In this document: in pieces, positions 34,461 through 43,559 of the stretch
How positions within the stretch are numbered: position 1 is the first letter of the stretch
Layout of the letters: every line of letters starts with the position of its first letter
Translations under genes and position numbers: made by a program
The notes under the pieces: model-generated
Database searches by the model: none
What the model saw: only the letters and a program-made list of their open reading frames with translations
Told to the model about the DNA's origin: nothing
NCBI RefSeq assembly: GCF_000974425.1
Contig: NZ_CP010429.1
Location: 2,418,001-2,482,000, forward strand
Source: Spirosoma radiotolerans
GTDB taxonomy: Bacteria > Bacteroidota > Bacteroidia > Cytophagales > Spirosomataceae
Reading direction: 5' to 3'
DNA: 64,000 nucleotides

Positions 34461-36650
34461 ATGTCGATCGACGTCTTTTTGCGCTTATTGAAACAGCACA
34501 TTATCTGGTTTATTCTCATCCCCTGTATAACGGCGGGTGTAGCGTTCTTTGTCACGCGGGATGAACCCAAAGTGTATAAGTCGCAGGCAACCCTATACAC
34601 GGGTCTGGTGTCGCGTTATTCGCTGCTGTCGGATAAGCAAAACGCCTTCACGGACCGGTCAGCCAGTGCGTTTGACAATATTCTGACGACGCTTAATTCG
34701 CGCGAAACCCTGCTCCAGATCGGGATCGGCTTACTGAGTGATCACCTGCGCCTTCGTCAGCCGGATACGCTTGTGCTGGGCAATGCAGGTTTTCAAAAAC
34801 TGCATCAGGCCTTGACCCCCGATTGGCAGAATCTGTATTTCATCGCGGGTGATTCTGTTTTACTGCATCACACCATCGATAGCCTGGCTAAGTCAACGAC
34901 CGACAACCCGATCAAAACTCTGTTGCTGAAGTCCGATTCCTATTATTCCATCAATCGGTTGGGCGAAAATATTAAAGCAACGGCCCGGAAGAGTACCAAC
35001 GACGTGATGTTGATGGAATATGAGTCTGATGATCCGGCCGTGTCCCAGCGCACCCTCACCCATGCCATTACGATTCTGAATAACCGATACTCGACGCTCA
35101 AAACCTCCGAAACGAATTCTGTGGTTGGGTATTACGAAGACAAGTTGCAAAAAGCCAAGGAGAAGCTTTCTCAGGCTGAAGCCAATCTTCGTGCGTTCAG
35201 TGCGAAACACCAGGTGCTGGATTATGATGAAGAAGCCCGCAACGTGGCGTCGTCCCGCGAGGCACTGAAAAACGAGTACAACCAGGAATTAATGCGGAAG
35301 AATGCCGCTAAAGCGTCTTTGGATGCGCTTAACCGGCGTATGGGACAACAGGGCAACATTCGTTCGGCCAATAATGACCTGTCCGATAAGCAAAAGAAGC
35401 TGACCGAGGTCGAGAATAAACTAGCCAACGCACGCGCCTACGGACAGCCCAAAAATGTAATTAATCAGTTGCAGGCAAGCCTGGCACAGGCGCAGGAGGA
35501 ACTGAAAATCAGTGCCCAGAAATACGATGCTGCCGCTAATTCGTCCGATGCGATTCCAACCCAGACGATGGCAAATGATCGGCTGGCCAAATCGCTGGAG
35601 TATGAAGAATCATCCGCTCGTCTGGAATTGTACCAAAAGCGGATGTCTGAATTTCAGGCCAAAACCAATGAGTATGGCCCATTAGGTTCGCAACTGCGTG
35701 AGTTGAACCGGGACTTAGCCGTTTCTGAAAAAGCCTACCTGGACCTGTTGCAAAACGTCGATCAGTCTAAAACAAAACGGCAGGACGTATCCATCGGTGG
35801 AACGCTGGAAATCATCGATGCACCGGATTTCCCGCTTCAGCCATTGGCTTCTAAACGGTCGCAACTGATCATGATTGGGTTGGGTGTGGGTATTTTCATC
35901 GCTCTTTTATTAACGGCACTGCGCTTCTGGCTGGATAAACGGATTCAGTCGCCCGAGCAAGCCGAAGCGCTGGTGGGTATGCCCGTTACAGCCCTGTTCC
36001 CAACGGTCAAAAAGCCATTGGTTTATTCCAGAACGACCCGCGCGTCGCGAAGTATGTTTGAGCAGCTTTTCAACGCCATTAATATTGAGGTATCTCAAAA
36101 TACGGCCAAATCTTATCCGCCCATTATTACTCTGTTTAGCATCCGCTCAAAGCAGGGAAAAAGCTGGGTAGCCAATGGGTTGACTCAGCTCTATGATGTG
36201 GCCGATCAGAAAGTAGCGTATTGCTACCCACGGGCTAACGCCAGAGAGCAACGCGAACAACAGAAAAACATTACGTTTTTCCCCTACACCGTTCGCCCTG
36301 ATTTTATGAACGTGACGGGCATCGAATACCTGATTGATTACACGCAGGGTTTCGACATCACCCAGTACGATCGCATTATTCTTGAAGTCCCCGCTTTAAT
36401 CAACAACCAGATTCCGTCTTATCTCTTGAAAGACAGTGCGTTGTCGCTTCTGGTCATTGATGCCAACAGCCCCTGGGCGAGAGCCGAAAAACAACTGCTG
36501 AGTATGTATGTACGTGTGACCAATCAGCCCATTTTAACGATCTTGAACCGGGTGGAAGGGAACTACGTCGATGTGCCACGCCAGGCCGATGCGATGCAAC
36601 TGCCAATGGGCAAAGAGTATACCGCTCAAACCCAGCGTACGTTTTTATAA
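34461..36650 (+). CDS. Wzz/GumC-like chain-length and export protein with degenerate BY-kinase domain
   Basis: This inner-membrane polysaccharide co-polymerase (729 residues) controls polymer length and export. Membrane helices at about 14-34 (IIWFILIPCITAGVAFFV) and 470-490 flank a periplasmic part with coiled coils (about 225-300 and 310-350). The cytoplasmic domain begins like a bacterial tyrosine kinase, but its P-loop reads SIRSKQGKS (560-568), losing the usual Pro-Gly. The Walker A' acids are absent (YCYPRANAREQ), Walker B has Glu for Asp (IILEVPAL), and there is no Tyr-rich tail. A scaffold without kinase activity is likely. The gene precedes the NRPS-PKS pair. Confidence 0.82.
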   Translation: MSIDVFLRLLKQHIIWFILIPCITAGVAFFVTRDEPKVYKSQATLYTGLVSRYSLLSDKQNAFTDRSASAFDNILTTLNSRETLLQIGIGLLSDHLRLRQPDTLVLGNAGFQKLHQALTPDWQNLYFIAGDSVLLHHTIDSLAKSTTDNPIKTLLLKSDSYYSINRLGENIKATARKSTNDVMLMEYESDDPAVSQRTLTHAITILNNRYSTLKTSETNSVVGYYEDKLQKAKEKLSQAEANLRAFSAKHQVLDYDEEARNVASSREALKNEYNQELMRKNAAKASLDALNRRMGQQGNIRSANNDLSDKQKKLTEVENKLANARAYGQPKNVINQLQASLAQAQEELKISAQKYDAAANSSDAIPTQTMANDRLAKSLEYEESSARLELYQKRMSEFQAKTNEYGPLGSQLRELNRDLAVSEKAYLDLLQNVDQSKTKRQDVSIGGTLEIIDAPDFPLQPLASKRSQLIMIGLGVGIFIALLLTALRFWLDKRIQSPEQAEALVGMPVTALFPTVKKPLVYSRTTRASRSMFEQLFNAINIEVSQNTAKSYPPIITLFSIRSKQGKSWVANGLTQLYDVADQKVAYCYPRANAREQREQQKNITFFPYTVRPDFMNVTGIEYLIDYTQGFDITQYDRIILEVPALINNQIPSYLLKDSALSLLVIDANSPWARAEKQLLSMYVRVTNQPILTILNRVEGNYVDVPRQADAMQLPMGKEYTAQTQRTFL

Positions 36651-36691
36651 GTGGATTAATACCAGCCAGGTTACGGTTAGTGAATAGAGCC

Positions 36692-36725
36692 TCCTACTCA
36701 TTTGCCAATCGGTAGATGAGTAGGA
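36692..36725. terminator. Hairpin between the Wzz-like and NRPS-PKS genes
   Basis: The 10-bp perfect stem TCCTACTCAT (36692-36701) pairs with 36716-36725. No T-run follows, so it may be a weak terminator, an attenuator or an RNA end-stabilising structure in the 111-base spacer. Confidence 0.4.
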
Positions 36726-36761
36726 TGATTGAATAGTACTCATTCTTAATTAGTCAACGGT

Positions 36762-39700
36762 ATGCGTGTCTTTGTTGATAAAGGCGTAAGCCGGGAAAGT
36801 TTCCACCCGCAGTTTGTTCATCAGCTTGTCGATCAGGTTGCGCTTGACCATCCAGATCACCTTGCCGTGGTTTTTGGGGATCAGGCGCTAACGTATGCGC
36901 AACTGAATAGTCGGGCTACCGATCTCTGCCAGGCGATTCTACAAGCGGATGCGGGGGCTAAGTTGATTGGAGTAAGTACAGCACGCAATCTGGAGATGGT
37001 AATTGGGGTGCTGGCTATTTTGAAGGCTGGTAAAGCGTATTTGCCCCTTGATCCGGCTTACCCTGAGCAACGTTTACAGAAAATTGTTGCCGACTCGGGC
37101 CTGCGTACAAGTGTGACGACCGCTGAGAATAAAGACTTGTTTGCCCAACTGGGCCTGACGACCGTTGCGTCCGATATCGAGTACGTTAATTCTTCTCAAC
37201 CTATTCCTCACCAGGGCAGCACAGCCTATGTGCTTTATACATCCGGCTCGACCGGAAACCCGAAGGGGGTATGCATGGGGCATGGTCCCCTCATAAACCT
37301 CTTGCAGTGGCAGCAGAAAAACTCCGCTGCTGGCCTCGGCACGCGAACGTTGCAATTGGCCCCGCTTAGCTTTGACGTTTCGTTTCAGGAAATTTTTGCA
37401 ACACTTACGACCGGCGGAACCCTGGTGCTCGTGAATGAAGCATTGCGGCTCGATCTGAATGCGCTTCTGCAATTCATTGATAAACAGGCTATCAATAGAT
37501 TATTTCTGCCGTTCGTTGCGTTGCAGTACCTAGCCGAAGCTGGGGTGAACCTTCGTCAGTTTCCGAAAAACCTCCAGGAGGTCATGACGGCTGGTGAGCA
37601 GTTGAAAGTTACTCCGCAGATCGTCCATTTTTTTTCGGAATTACCCGCCTGCGTACTTTACAACCAGTACGGTCCTACGGAGTGCCACGTCGTTACGCAG
37701 CTTAAACTGGATGGAAATCCTGCGAACTGGCCCCACCTCCCGACAATTGGCCGTGTCATTGACAACGTAAACCTATTCGTCGTCGACGAACAACTGGCTC
37801 GTCTGCCCGATGGCGACGTTGGCGAGTTGTGTTTTAGCGGGGCCTGTCTGGCCGAAGGGTACTTAAATCAACCGGGCCTAACGGATGAGAAATTCATTTC
37901 GTTGCCCGCAACAACACCGCCAGTGCGGGTTTATCGCACCGGTGATCTAGGCCGTTTCCTGCCCGATGGGAGCATTGAGTTCCTGGGCCGTCGGGATGAT
38001 CAGGTCAAAATTCGCGGGCACCGCGTCGAACTGGGCGAGATTGAAGTCATTCTGAACCATACCACGGGCATTAAACAGGCCGTGGTGATGGCACGGGAGA
38101 TGGCCGATGCTCAGAAACAACTGGTTGCCTATCTGATCGCCAGTCCAGGACAGACGGACACGGCCACCATTCGCCGGGCGCTTGAGCAGCGATTGCCCGA
38201 GTACATGATGCCATCGGCTTTTGTCTGGATGGACGAATTTCCTAAAACCAGCAGCGGGAAAGTTGATAAAAAGCAACTCCCGGAGCCGAGTCGGAACCGG
38301 CCTGAACAAACAGCGGCCTATCGGAAACCCAAAACAAAACTGGAGCAGCTCCTTGCCAGCATATGGAGCAACCTGCTACGGGTTGATAAAATTGGTCTGG
38401 ACGATAATTTCTTCGAGTTAGGTGGAAATTCGCTCCTGGCGCAGAAAACCGTGGCTGCCCTGAATCAGGAGCAGTATGCGCTGCCCGTCACTAAACTGTA
38501 CCAATACCCGACCATAGCGGGTATAGCGCTCTATTTACAACCCAAGTCAGCAGAGCAGACAAAGCGGCAATCTGAAGCCATTTCCTCGCCAGAATTTAGT
38601 GAGAAAAATCAATCGGCAGATATTGCGGTAATTGGCATGGCCGGTCGCTTCCCCGGCGCAAACACCCTTGATGAACTCTGGGATGTGTTGACACTGGGTA
38701 AAGAAACAACCCGTTTCTTTACGGATGCCGAACTCGATTCGTCGGTGCCCAACGCGCTACGAAATGATCCGTTGTACGTTAAAGCACGCGGAACGATTGA
38801 CGGAGCCGAGCAATTTGATGCCCAGTTTTTCGGCTTAACGCCCATCACGGCCCAACTGATGGACCCGCAGCAGCGGGTTTTCCTGGAAATCGCCTGGGAA
38901 GCGCTCGAACAAACCGGCTATTTGCCTCAGCAATACGGTGGTCGGGTTGGCGTGTTTGCCGGAAGCGGGAATAATACCTATTACCTGAACAATATTCTGG
39001 GTCATAAAGAACTGATCGATCAGGCGGGGGCCTTTCAGGTAATGACCCTCAACGAAAAAGATTACATAGCCTCGCGCACGGCCTATCAGCTTAATTTGAA
39101 AGGACCCGCCGTGAGTGTTTACTCCGCCTGTTCGACGTCGCTTCTAGCCATCACGCAGGCCGTTCAAAGCATTCGGAATGGCCAGTGCGATGTCGCGCTG
39201 GCAGGGGGAGCCAGCATCACGACTCCGATCAACAGTGGTCATTTGTATCAGGAAGGGGTGATGTTGAGCCGGGATGGGCACTGCCGATCGTTTGACGCCG
39301 ACGCTCAGGGAACCGTTTTCAGCGATGGGGCCGGGGTTGTTCTCTTGAAAAGTCTGGAGGCTGCCCGTCGGGATGGCGACACGATTTATTCGGTTATCAA
39401 GGGCATAGGGGTAAACAACGATGGTGGAGGCAAGGGGAGCTTTTCGGCTCCCAACGCCGATGGCCAGGCCGGGGCCATCGCCATGGCGATCACCGATGCG
39501 GCTATTGATCCGGCCACCATTACATATGTCGAAGCCCACGGAACAGCAACGCCGTTAGGCGATCCCATTGAAATAGAAGGCCTTACGCAGGCCTTTGGCG
39601 AACAGGCCCGGAAGCAGTATTGCGCTATTGGCTCCATCAAGAGCAACATGGGGCACCTGACCCAGGCGGCTGGTGTCGCTGGCTTTATTAAAACGACGCT

Positions 39701-42700
39701 GGCCTTATACCATCGGCAGATACCCCCGTCGCTAAATTTTTCGACTCCCAACCCGGTTATTGATTTTGCCAACAGCCCGTTTTTTGTCAACACAACCCTC
39801 CGCGAGTGGGCGTTGACGGATGATGAATCGTCGGAAGGTAATTCGTATCCACGACGGTCGTATCCACGACGGGCTGGTGTAAGTTCGTTTGGCGTGGGTG
39901 GTACGAATGTGCATGTTGTGCTGGAAGAATTCGAGCCGGAAATTCGCGTTTCCAGTGATGAGCAACCCGAGAATGCAGTTGGCCAAACAGCGCATCCACG
40001 CGGGGCGACTCCACGTGCGGCACAGCTGATTACGTGGTCGGCGAAGACAGCGGAAAGCCAGAAAGCGTATGCCCGTCAACTGGCCGAAAAGCTGCAGCGG
40101 GATGAGTCGATCGAACTGGCGGATGTTGCCTTTACGCTTCAGACAACCCGTCCTGCTTTCAGCCACCGCTCCTTTGTCGTGGCTACGTCGAAAGAGGAGC
40201 TAATCGAGAAGTTACTGGCTGACCCTACGACACAAAAAGCCGACGGAAGCCCCGAAGAGGTCGTTTTCCTGTTTCCGGGCCAGGGGTCGCAGTACCTCAA
40301 CATGGGCCGGATGCTATACGAGCAGGAAGTCGTTTATAGAGAGGCTGTCGATCAATGCGCTGACCTGTTGGCAGATCAGCTGGACCTGGACATTCGGGAA
40401 GTGATGTACCCCGAAACGCTCAGTTTGGAGGCCGAACAGCGGCTGAAAAATACTCGATACACCCAGCCAGCGCTGTTCGTCACTGAATATGCACTCGCAA
40501 AGTTGTGGATGAGTTGGGGTATCGAGCCGTCCGTCTTTTGTGGACACAGTGTGGGTGAATTTGTGGGGGCTCACCTGGCGGGTGTTTTCTCCCTGCCGGA
40601 TGCATTGACCCTAATTGCCGCCCGTGGAAAAATGGTGAGCCAGTTGCCACGGGGAGGTATGCTTTCGGTTCGGAAGGAAGCGGACCAGGTGCACGCCATG
40701 CTGCCCGATACGCTGTCCATGGCGGCCATCAACAGCTATACCCTTTGCGTTGTAGCCGGACCTGACGAGCACATCGCTGATTTCTCCCGACTGCTGGACG
40801 ACCGCGAAATACCGAATCAGCCGCTGGCAACGAGTCATGCGTTTCATTCCATGATGATGGACCCCATTGTCGATGCGTTTGCGCAAGTGGTGGCGGGTGT
40901 TCGGTTGCATCGTCCTAAAATGCCCATCGTCTCTACATGCACAGGAAACTGGCTGACCGATGCTGAGGCTACCGACCCGCAATACTGGGCAAAGCACCTG
41001 CGCTCGACAGTACGTTTTTCCGAAGCCCTCGATACGATTTTTACGGTTGAGAAACCACTCTTGCTGGAAGTTGGTCCCGGGCATGTGACGGCAACGCTCG
41101 CCCGGCAGCAGGCCGGTAAAAAGCCAATGACCATTCTGGCTGGATTACCCAATCAGCCTGACTGGACAAAAGCCAGCCAGTCGATTGTGACCACAATCGG
41201 CCAATTCTTTCTAAATGGTATGGAGCCCAACTGGAAGGCTTTTTATGCCGGACAGAAACGAACGAAATTAAGGTTGCCAACGTATGCTTTTTCTAAAAAA
41301 CGGTGCTGGCTCGACTCTGTACGGGTTGAGCCAGCACCGGTTGTGGCGTCTGATCAACCCGTACCATTTATTGATCGGACGGTTGTTGCCGACGTGAATC
41401 CATTGCCATACCCTGCGATTGACTATAAACACACCATTATGAGAAAAGACGCCTTACTTTTGAAAGTAAATCAACTGTTAGAAGATGCTTCCGGTATCGA
41501 CATGGTCGGGGTGGCCCCTACGACCAGTTTTCTGGAAATCGGTTTCGACTCGCTGTTGTTAACGCAAGTAGCGCTGAACCTGAAGAAGGAATTTAGCCTG
41601 CCAATCACCTTCCGGCAACTAACATCGACCTATACGACACCGGCACAATTGGCTGATTATCTGGATCAACTGATGCCCGCCGAGGTGCAACAACCGACTC
41701 CACAACCCGCGCCGGTGCCTGTGTCAGCTCCAATAGCTGCGCCAGCACCAGCGCCGGTTACGTTTAGCGACATGAGTAGCCAGCCAGCCATAGCCTTCGC
41801 GCAAAATGACACGGCCTTAGGATTGATTGCCCAGCAATTGCAGCTCATGGCGAAGCAAGTAGCGCTGCTGCAGGGCGGTGCTCCACAGCCAATGCCCGTT
41901 CATCAGGTACCCGCGCCGGTGCAGGCCCCGGTACCAGCGGTGAACGTAACGAAAGACCCCGTTGCTGCGGATAGTACCTTAACGCCGGAAGAAAAAGTTG
42001 AGTTGAAAAAACCGTTCGGGGCTACGGCCCGCATCGAACGCCAGGCGTCTGCCTTAACGCAGAAACAACAGGATTTTTTAGCCCAGCTTACGCAACGATA
42101 CAATCAGAAAACGAAGGCCAGCAAAGCGTATGCGCAAGAGCATCGCAGCCACATGGCCGACCCACGGGTCGTATCGGGGTTTCGTCCGCTCACCAAAGAA
42201 GTCGTTTATCCGCTGGTGGTGAACAAATCTAAAGGTAGCCATTTATGGGATATTGACGGAAACGAATACATCGACGCGCTGAACGGGTTTGGCTCCAATC
42301 TGTTTGGCTACCAGCCCGATTTCATCAAGGACGTCTTACACGAACAAATTGAAAGCGGCTACGAAGTGGGTCCCCAGCATACCCTGGCGGGCGAAGTCAG
42401 CCAGCTTATTTCCGAATTAACTGGCATGGACCGTGTGGCCCTTTGCAACACGGGCTCCGAAGCCGTTCTGGGTGCCATGCGTATTGCGCGTACAGTAACC
42501 GGCCGCTCCCTGATTGTGGCCTTCTCGGGTTCATACCACGGCATTGTCGATGAGGTGCTTGTCAGAGGAACCAAAAAATTAAAGTCCTTCCCGGCGGCCC
42601 CTGGCATCATGCCCGAGTCGGTGCAGAACATGCTGATTCTGGATTATGGCACCGAGGAGAGTCTTAAACTCATCCGCGAACGCGCCCATGAACTAGCGGC

Positions 42701-43553
42701 TGTGTTGGTCGAACCCGTACAGAGCCGTCGTCCGGAATTCGTACCGATTGAGTTTCTGAAAGAAGTACGAGCCATTACGGCTCAGTCAGGAACGGTTCTG
42801 ATTTTCGACGAAGTCATTACGGGCTTTCGCACCCATCCGGGCGGTACGCAGGCGTTGTTCGGCATTAAGGCAGACCTGGCGTCGTACGGAAAAGTAGTAA
42901 GTGCGGGCCTCCCTATTGGCGTCATTGCGGGCAAGCGGGAGTATATGGATGCCCTGGATGGCGGTTTCTGGCAATACGGAGATGCGTCCGTTCCTGAAGT
43001 TGGCGTTACCTATTTTGCCGGTACGTTCGTTCGCCATCCGCTGGCGCTGGCTGCGGCAAAAGCGGCTCTCGTTTACATGAAAAAAGCGGGCCCGCAGCTA
43101 CAGGCAGGTCTAACCAGAAAAACTGACCGGCTGGCCAGGGCGATGAACGACGTAATTGCCCAGTGGCAGCTGCCACTCGTTGTGGCCAGTTTCGGTTCGT
43201 TATGGAAGATAAAGTTTAAAGAGGAATTGGCGTATTCCGAACTGCTGTTTACGCTCATGCGGGAAAAAGGCATTCATATCTGGGATGGCTTTCCCTGTTT
43301 TTTAACCGAAGCCCATACCGATGCTGAAATAGATACCCTGATCCACCACTTCACCGAAAGCGTGCGAAGCCTGCTGGCGGCCGGGTTTTGGGGCGGCAGT
43401 AAAGCGGCTGTAGAGCCGAATGGCTCAACTTTTGCGGGCAACACGCCACCTGCGCTTGGGGCTCGGCTAGGTCGGGACCGAGACGGCAATCCAGCCTGGT
43501 TTGTGCCCAATCCAGAGCAACCCGGTAAATACTTGCAGGTTGAACTAAATTGA
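36762..43553 (+). CDS. Hybrid NRPS-PKS with aminotransferase (A-PCP-KS-AT-ACP-AMT)
   Basis: A 2263-residue assembly-line enzyme. Domains: adenylation (about 20-510; TSGSTGNPKG at about 160, GPTE, KTSSGKVDKK); PCP (Ser557, ELGGNSLL); ketosynthase (about 618-1050; Cys790 in YSACSTSL, His926, His965); malonyl-type acyltransferase (about 1165-1470; Ser1263 in GHSVGE, HAFH at 1359-1362); ACP (Ser1597, GFDSLLL); a Pro/Ala-rich linker; class III aminotransferase (about 1796-2205; PLP Lys2044). There is no ketoreductase, so the beta-keto group is left for the aminotransferase, as in MycA and McyE. There is no condensation domain at the N-terminus, so this is the loading protein. By motif alignment the A-domain pocket reads D-V-Q-F-M-A-Q-V-V, closest in my memory to proline-type codes; treat this as tentative. 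Confidence 0.93.
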   Translation: MRVFVDKGVSRESFHPQFVHQLVDQVALDHPDHLAVVFGDQALTYAQLNSRATDLCQAILQADAGAKLIGVSTARNLEMVIGVLAILKAGKAYLPLDPAYPEQRLQKIVADSGLRTSVTTAENKDLFAQLGLTTVASDIEYVNSSQPIPHQGSTAYVLYTSGSTGNPKGVCMGHGPLINLLQWQQKNSAAGLGTRTLQLAPLSFDVSFQEIFATLTTGGTLVLVNEALRLDLNALLQFIDKQAINRLFLPFVALQYLAEAGVNLRQFPKNLQEVMTAGEQLKVTPQIVHFFSELPACVLYNQYGPTECHVVTQLKLDGNPANWPHLPTIGRVIDNVNLFVVDEQLARLPDGDVGELCFSGACLAEGYLNQPGLTDEKFISLPATTPPVRVYRTGDLGRFLPDGSIEFLGRRDDQVKIRGHRVELGEIEVILNHTTGIKQAVVMAREMADAQKQLVAYLIASPGQTDTATIRRALEQRLPEYMMPSAFVWMDEFPKTSSGKVDKKQLPEPSRNRPEQTAAYRKPKTKLEQLLASIWSNLLRVDKIGLDDNFFELGGNSLLAQKTVAALNQEQYALPVTKLYQYPTIAGIALYLQPKSAEQTKRQSEAISSPEFSEKNQSADIAVIGMAGRFPGANTLDELWDVLTLGKETTRFFTDAELDSSVPNALRNDPLYVKARGTIDGAEQFDAQFFGLTPITAQLMDPQQRVFLEIAWEALEQTGYLPQQYGGRVGVFAGSGNNTYYLNNILGHKELIDQAGAFQVMTLNEKDYIASRTAYQLNLKGPAVSVYSACSTSLLAITQAVQSIRNGQCDVALAGGASITTPINSGHLYQEGVMLSRDGHCRSFDADAQGTVFSDGAGVVLLKSLEAARRDGDTIYSVIKGIGVNNDGGGKGSFSAPNADGQAGAIAMAITDAAIDPATITYVEAHGTATPLGDPIEIEGLTQAFGEQARKQYCAIGSIKSNMGHLTQAAGVAGFIKTTLALYHRQIPPSLNFSTPNPVIDFANSPFFVNTTLREWALTDDESSEGNSYPRRSYPRRAGVSSFGVGGTNVHVVLEEFEPEIRVSSDEQPENAVGQTAHPRGATPRAAQLITWSAKTAESQKAYARQLAEKLQRDESIELADVAFTLQTTRPAFSHRSFVVATSKEELIEKLLADPTTQKADGSPEEVVFLFPGQGSQYLNMGRMLYEQEVVYREAVDQCADLLADQLDLDIREVMYPETLSLEAEQRLKNTRYTQPALFVTEYALAKLWMSWGIEPSVFCGHSVGEFVGAHLAGVFSLPDALTLIAARGKMVSQLPRGGMLSVRKEADQVHAMLPDTLSMAAINSYTLCVVAGPDEHIADFSRLLDDREIPNQPLATSHAFHSMMMDPIVDAFAQVVAGVRLHRPKMPIVSTCTGNWLTDAEATDPQYWAKHLRSTVRFSEALDTIFTVEKPLLLEVGPGHVTATLARQQAGKKPMTILAGLPNQPDWTKASQSIVTTIGQFFLNGMEPNWKAFYAGQKRTKLRLPTYAFSKKRCWLDSVRVEPAPVVASDQPVPFIDRTVVADVNPLPYPAIDYKHTIMRKDALLLKVNQLLEDASGIDMVGVAPTTSFLEIGFDSLLLTQVALNLKKEFSLPITFRQLTSTYTTPAQLADYLDQLMPAEVQQPTPQPAPVPVSAPIAAPAPAPVTFSDMSSQPAIAFAQNDTALGLIAQQLQLMAKQVALLQGGAPQPMPVHQVPAPVQAPVPAVNVTKDPVAADSTLTPEEKVELKKPFGATARIERQASALTQKQQDFLAQLTQRYNQKTKASKAYAQEHRSHMADPRVVSGFRPLTKEVVYPLVVNKSKGSHLWDIDGNEYIDALNGFGSNLFGYQPDFIKDVLHEQIESGYEVGPQHTLAGEVSQLISELTGMDRVALCNTGSEAVLGAMRIARTVTGRSLIVAFSGSYHGIVDEVLVRGTKKLKSFPAAPGIMPESVQNMLILDYGTEESLKLIRERAHELAAVLVEPVQSRRPEFVPIEFLKEVRAITAQSGTVLIFDEVITGFRTHPGGTQALFGIKADLASYGKVVSAGLPIGVIAGKREYMDALDGGFWQYGDASVPEVGVTYFAGTFVRHPLALAAAKAALVYMKKAGPQLQAGLTRKTDRLARAMNDVIAQWQLPLVVASFGSLWKIKFKEELAYSELLFTLMREKGIHIWDGFPCFLTEAHTDAEIDTLIHHFTESVRSLLAAGFWGGSKAAVEPNGSTFAGNTPPALGARLGRDRDGNPAWFVPNPEQPGKYLQVELN
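39843..39872 (+). repeat. 15-bp perfect tandem duplication inside the ketosynthase
   Basis: TCGTATCCACGACGG occurs twice without a gap (39843-39857, 39858-39872), giving the repeated pentapeptide SYPRR-SYPRR in a surface loop shortly before the conserved GVSSFGVGGTNVHVVLEE. It keeps the frame, so the enzyme is probably intact. Confidence 0.85.
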
Positions 43554-43559
43554 GTAGGG

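Noticed and set aside
36762-38300. Reading the first domain as a fatty acyl-AMP ligase, as in MycA
   Set aside because: The FDVS and GPTE core motifs and the KIRGHRVELGEIE region are those of amino-acid adenylation domains, followed by a standard PCP.
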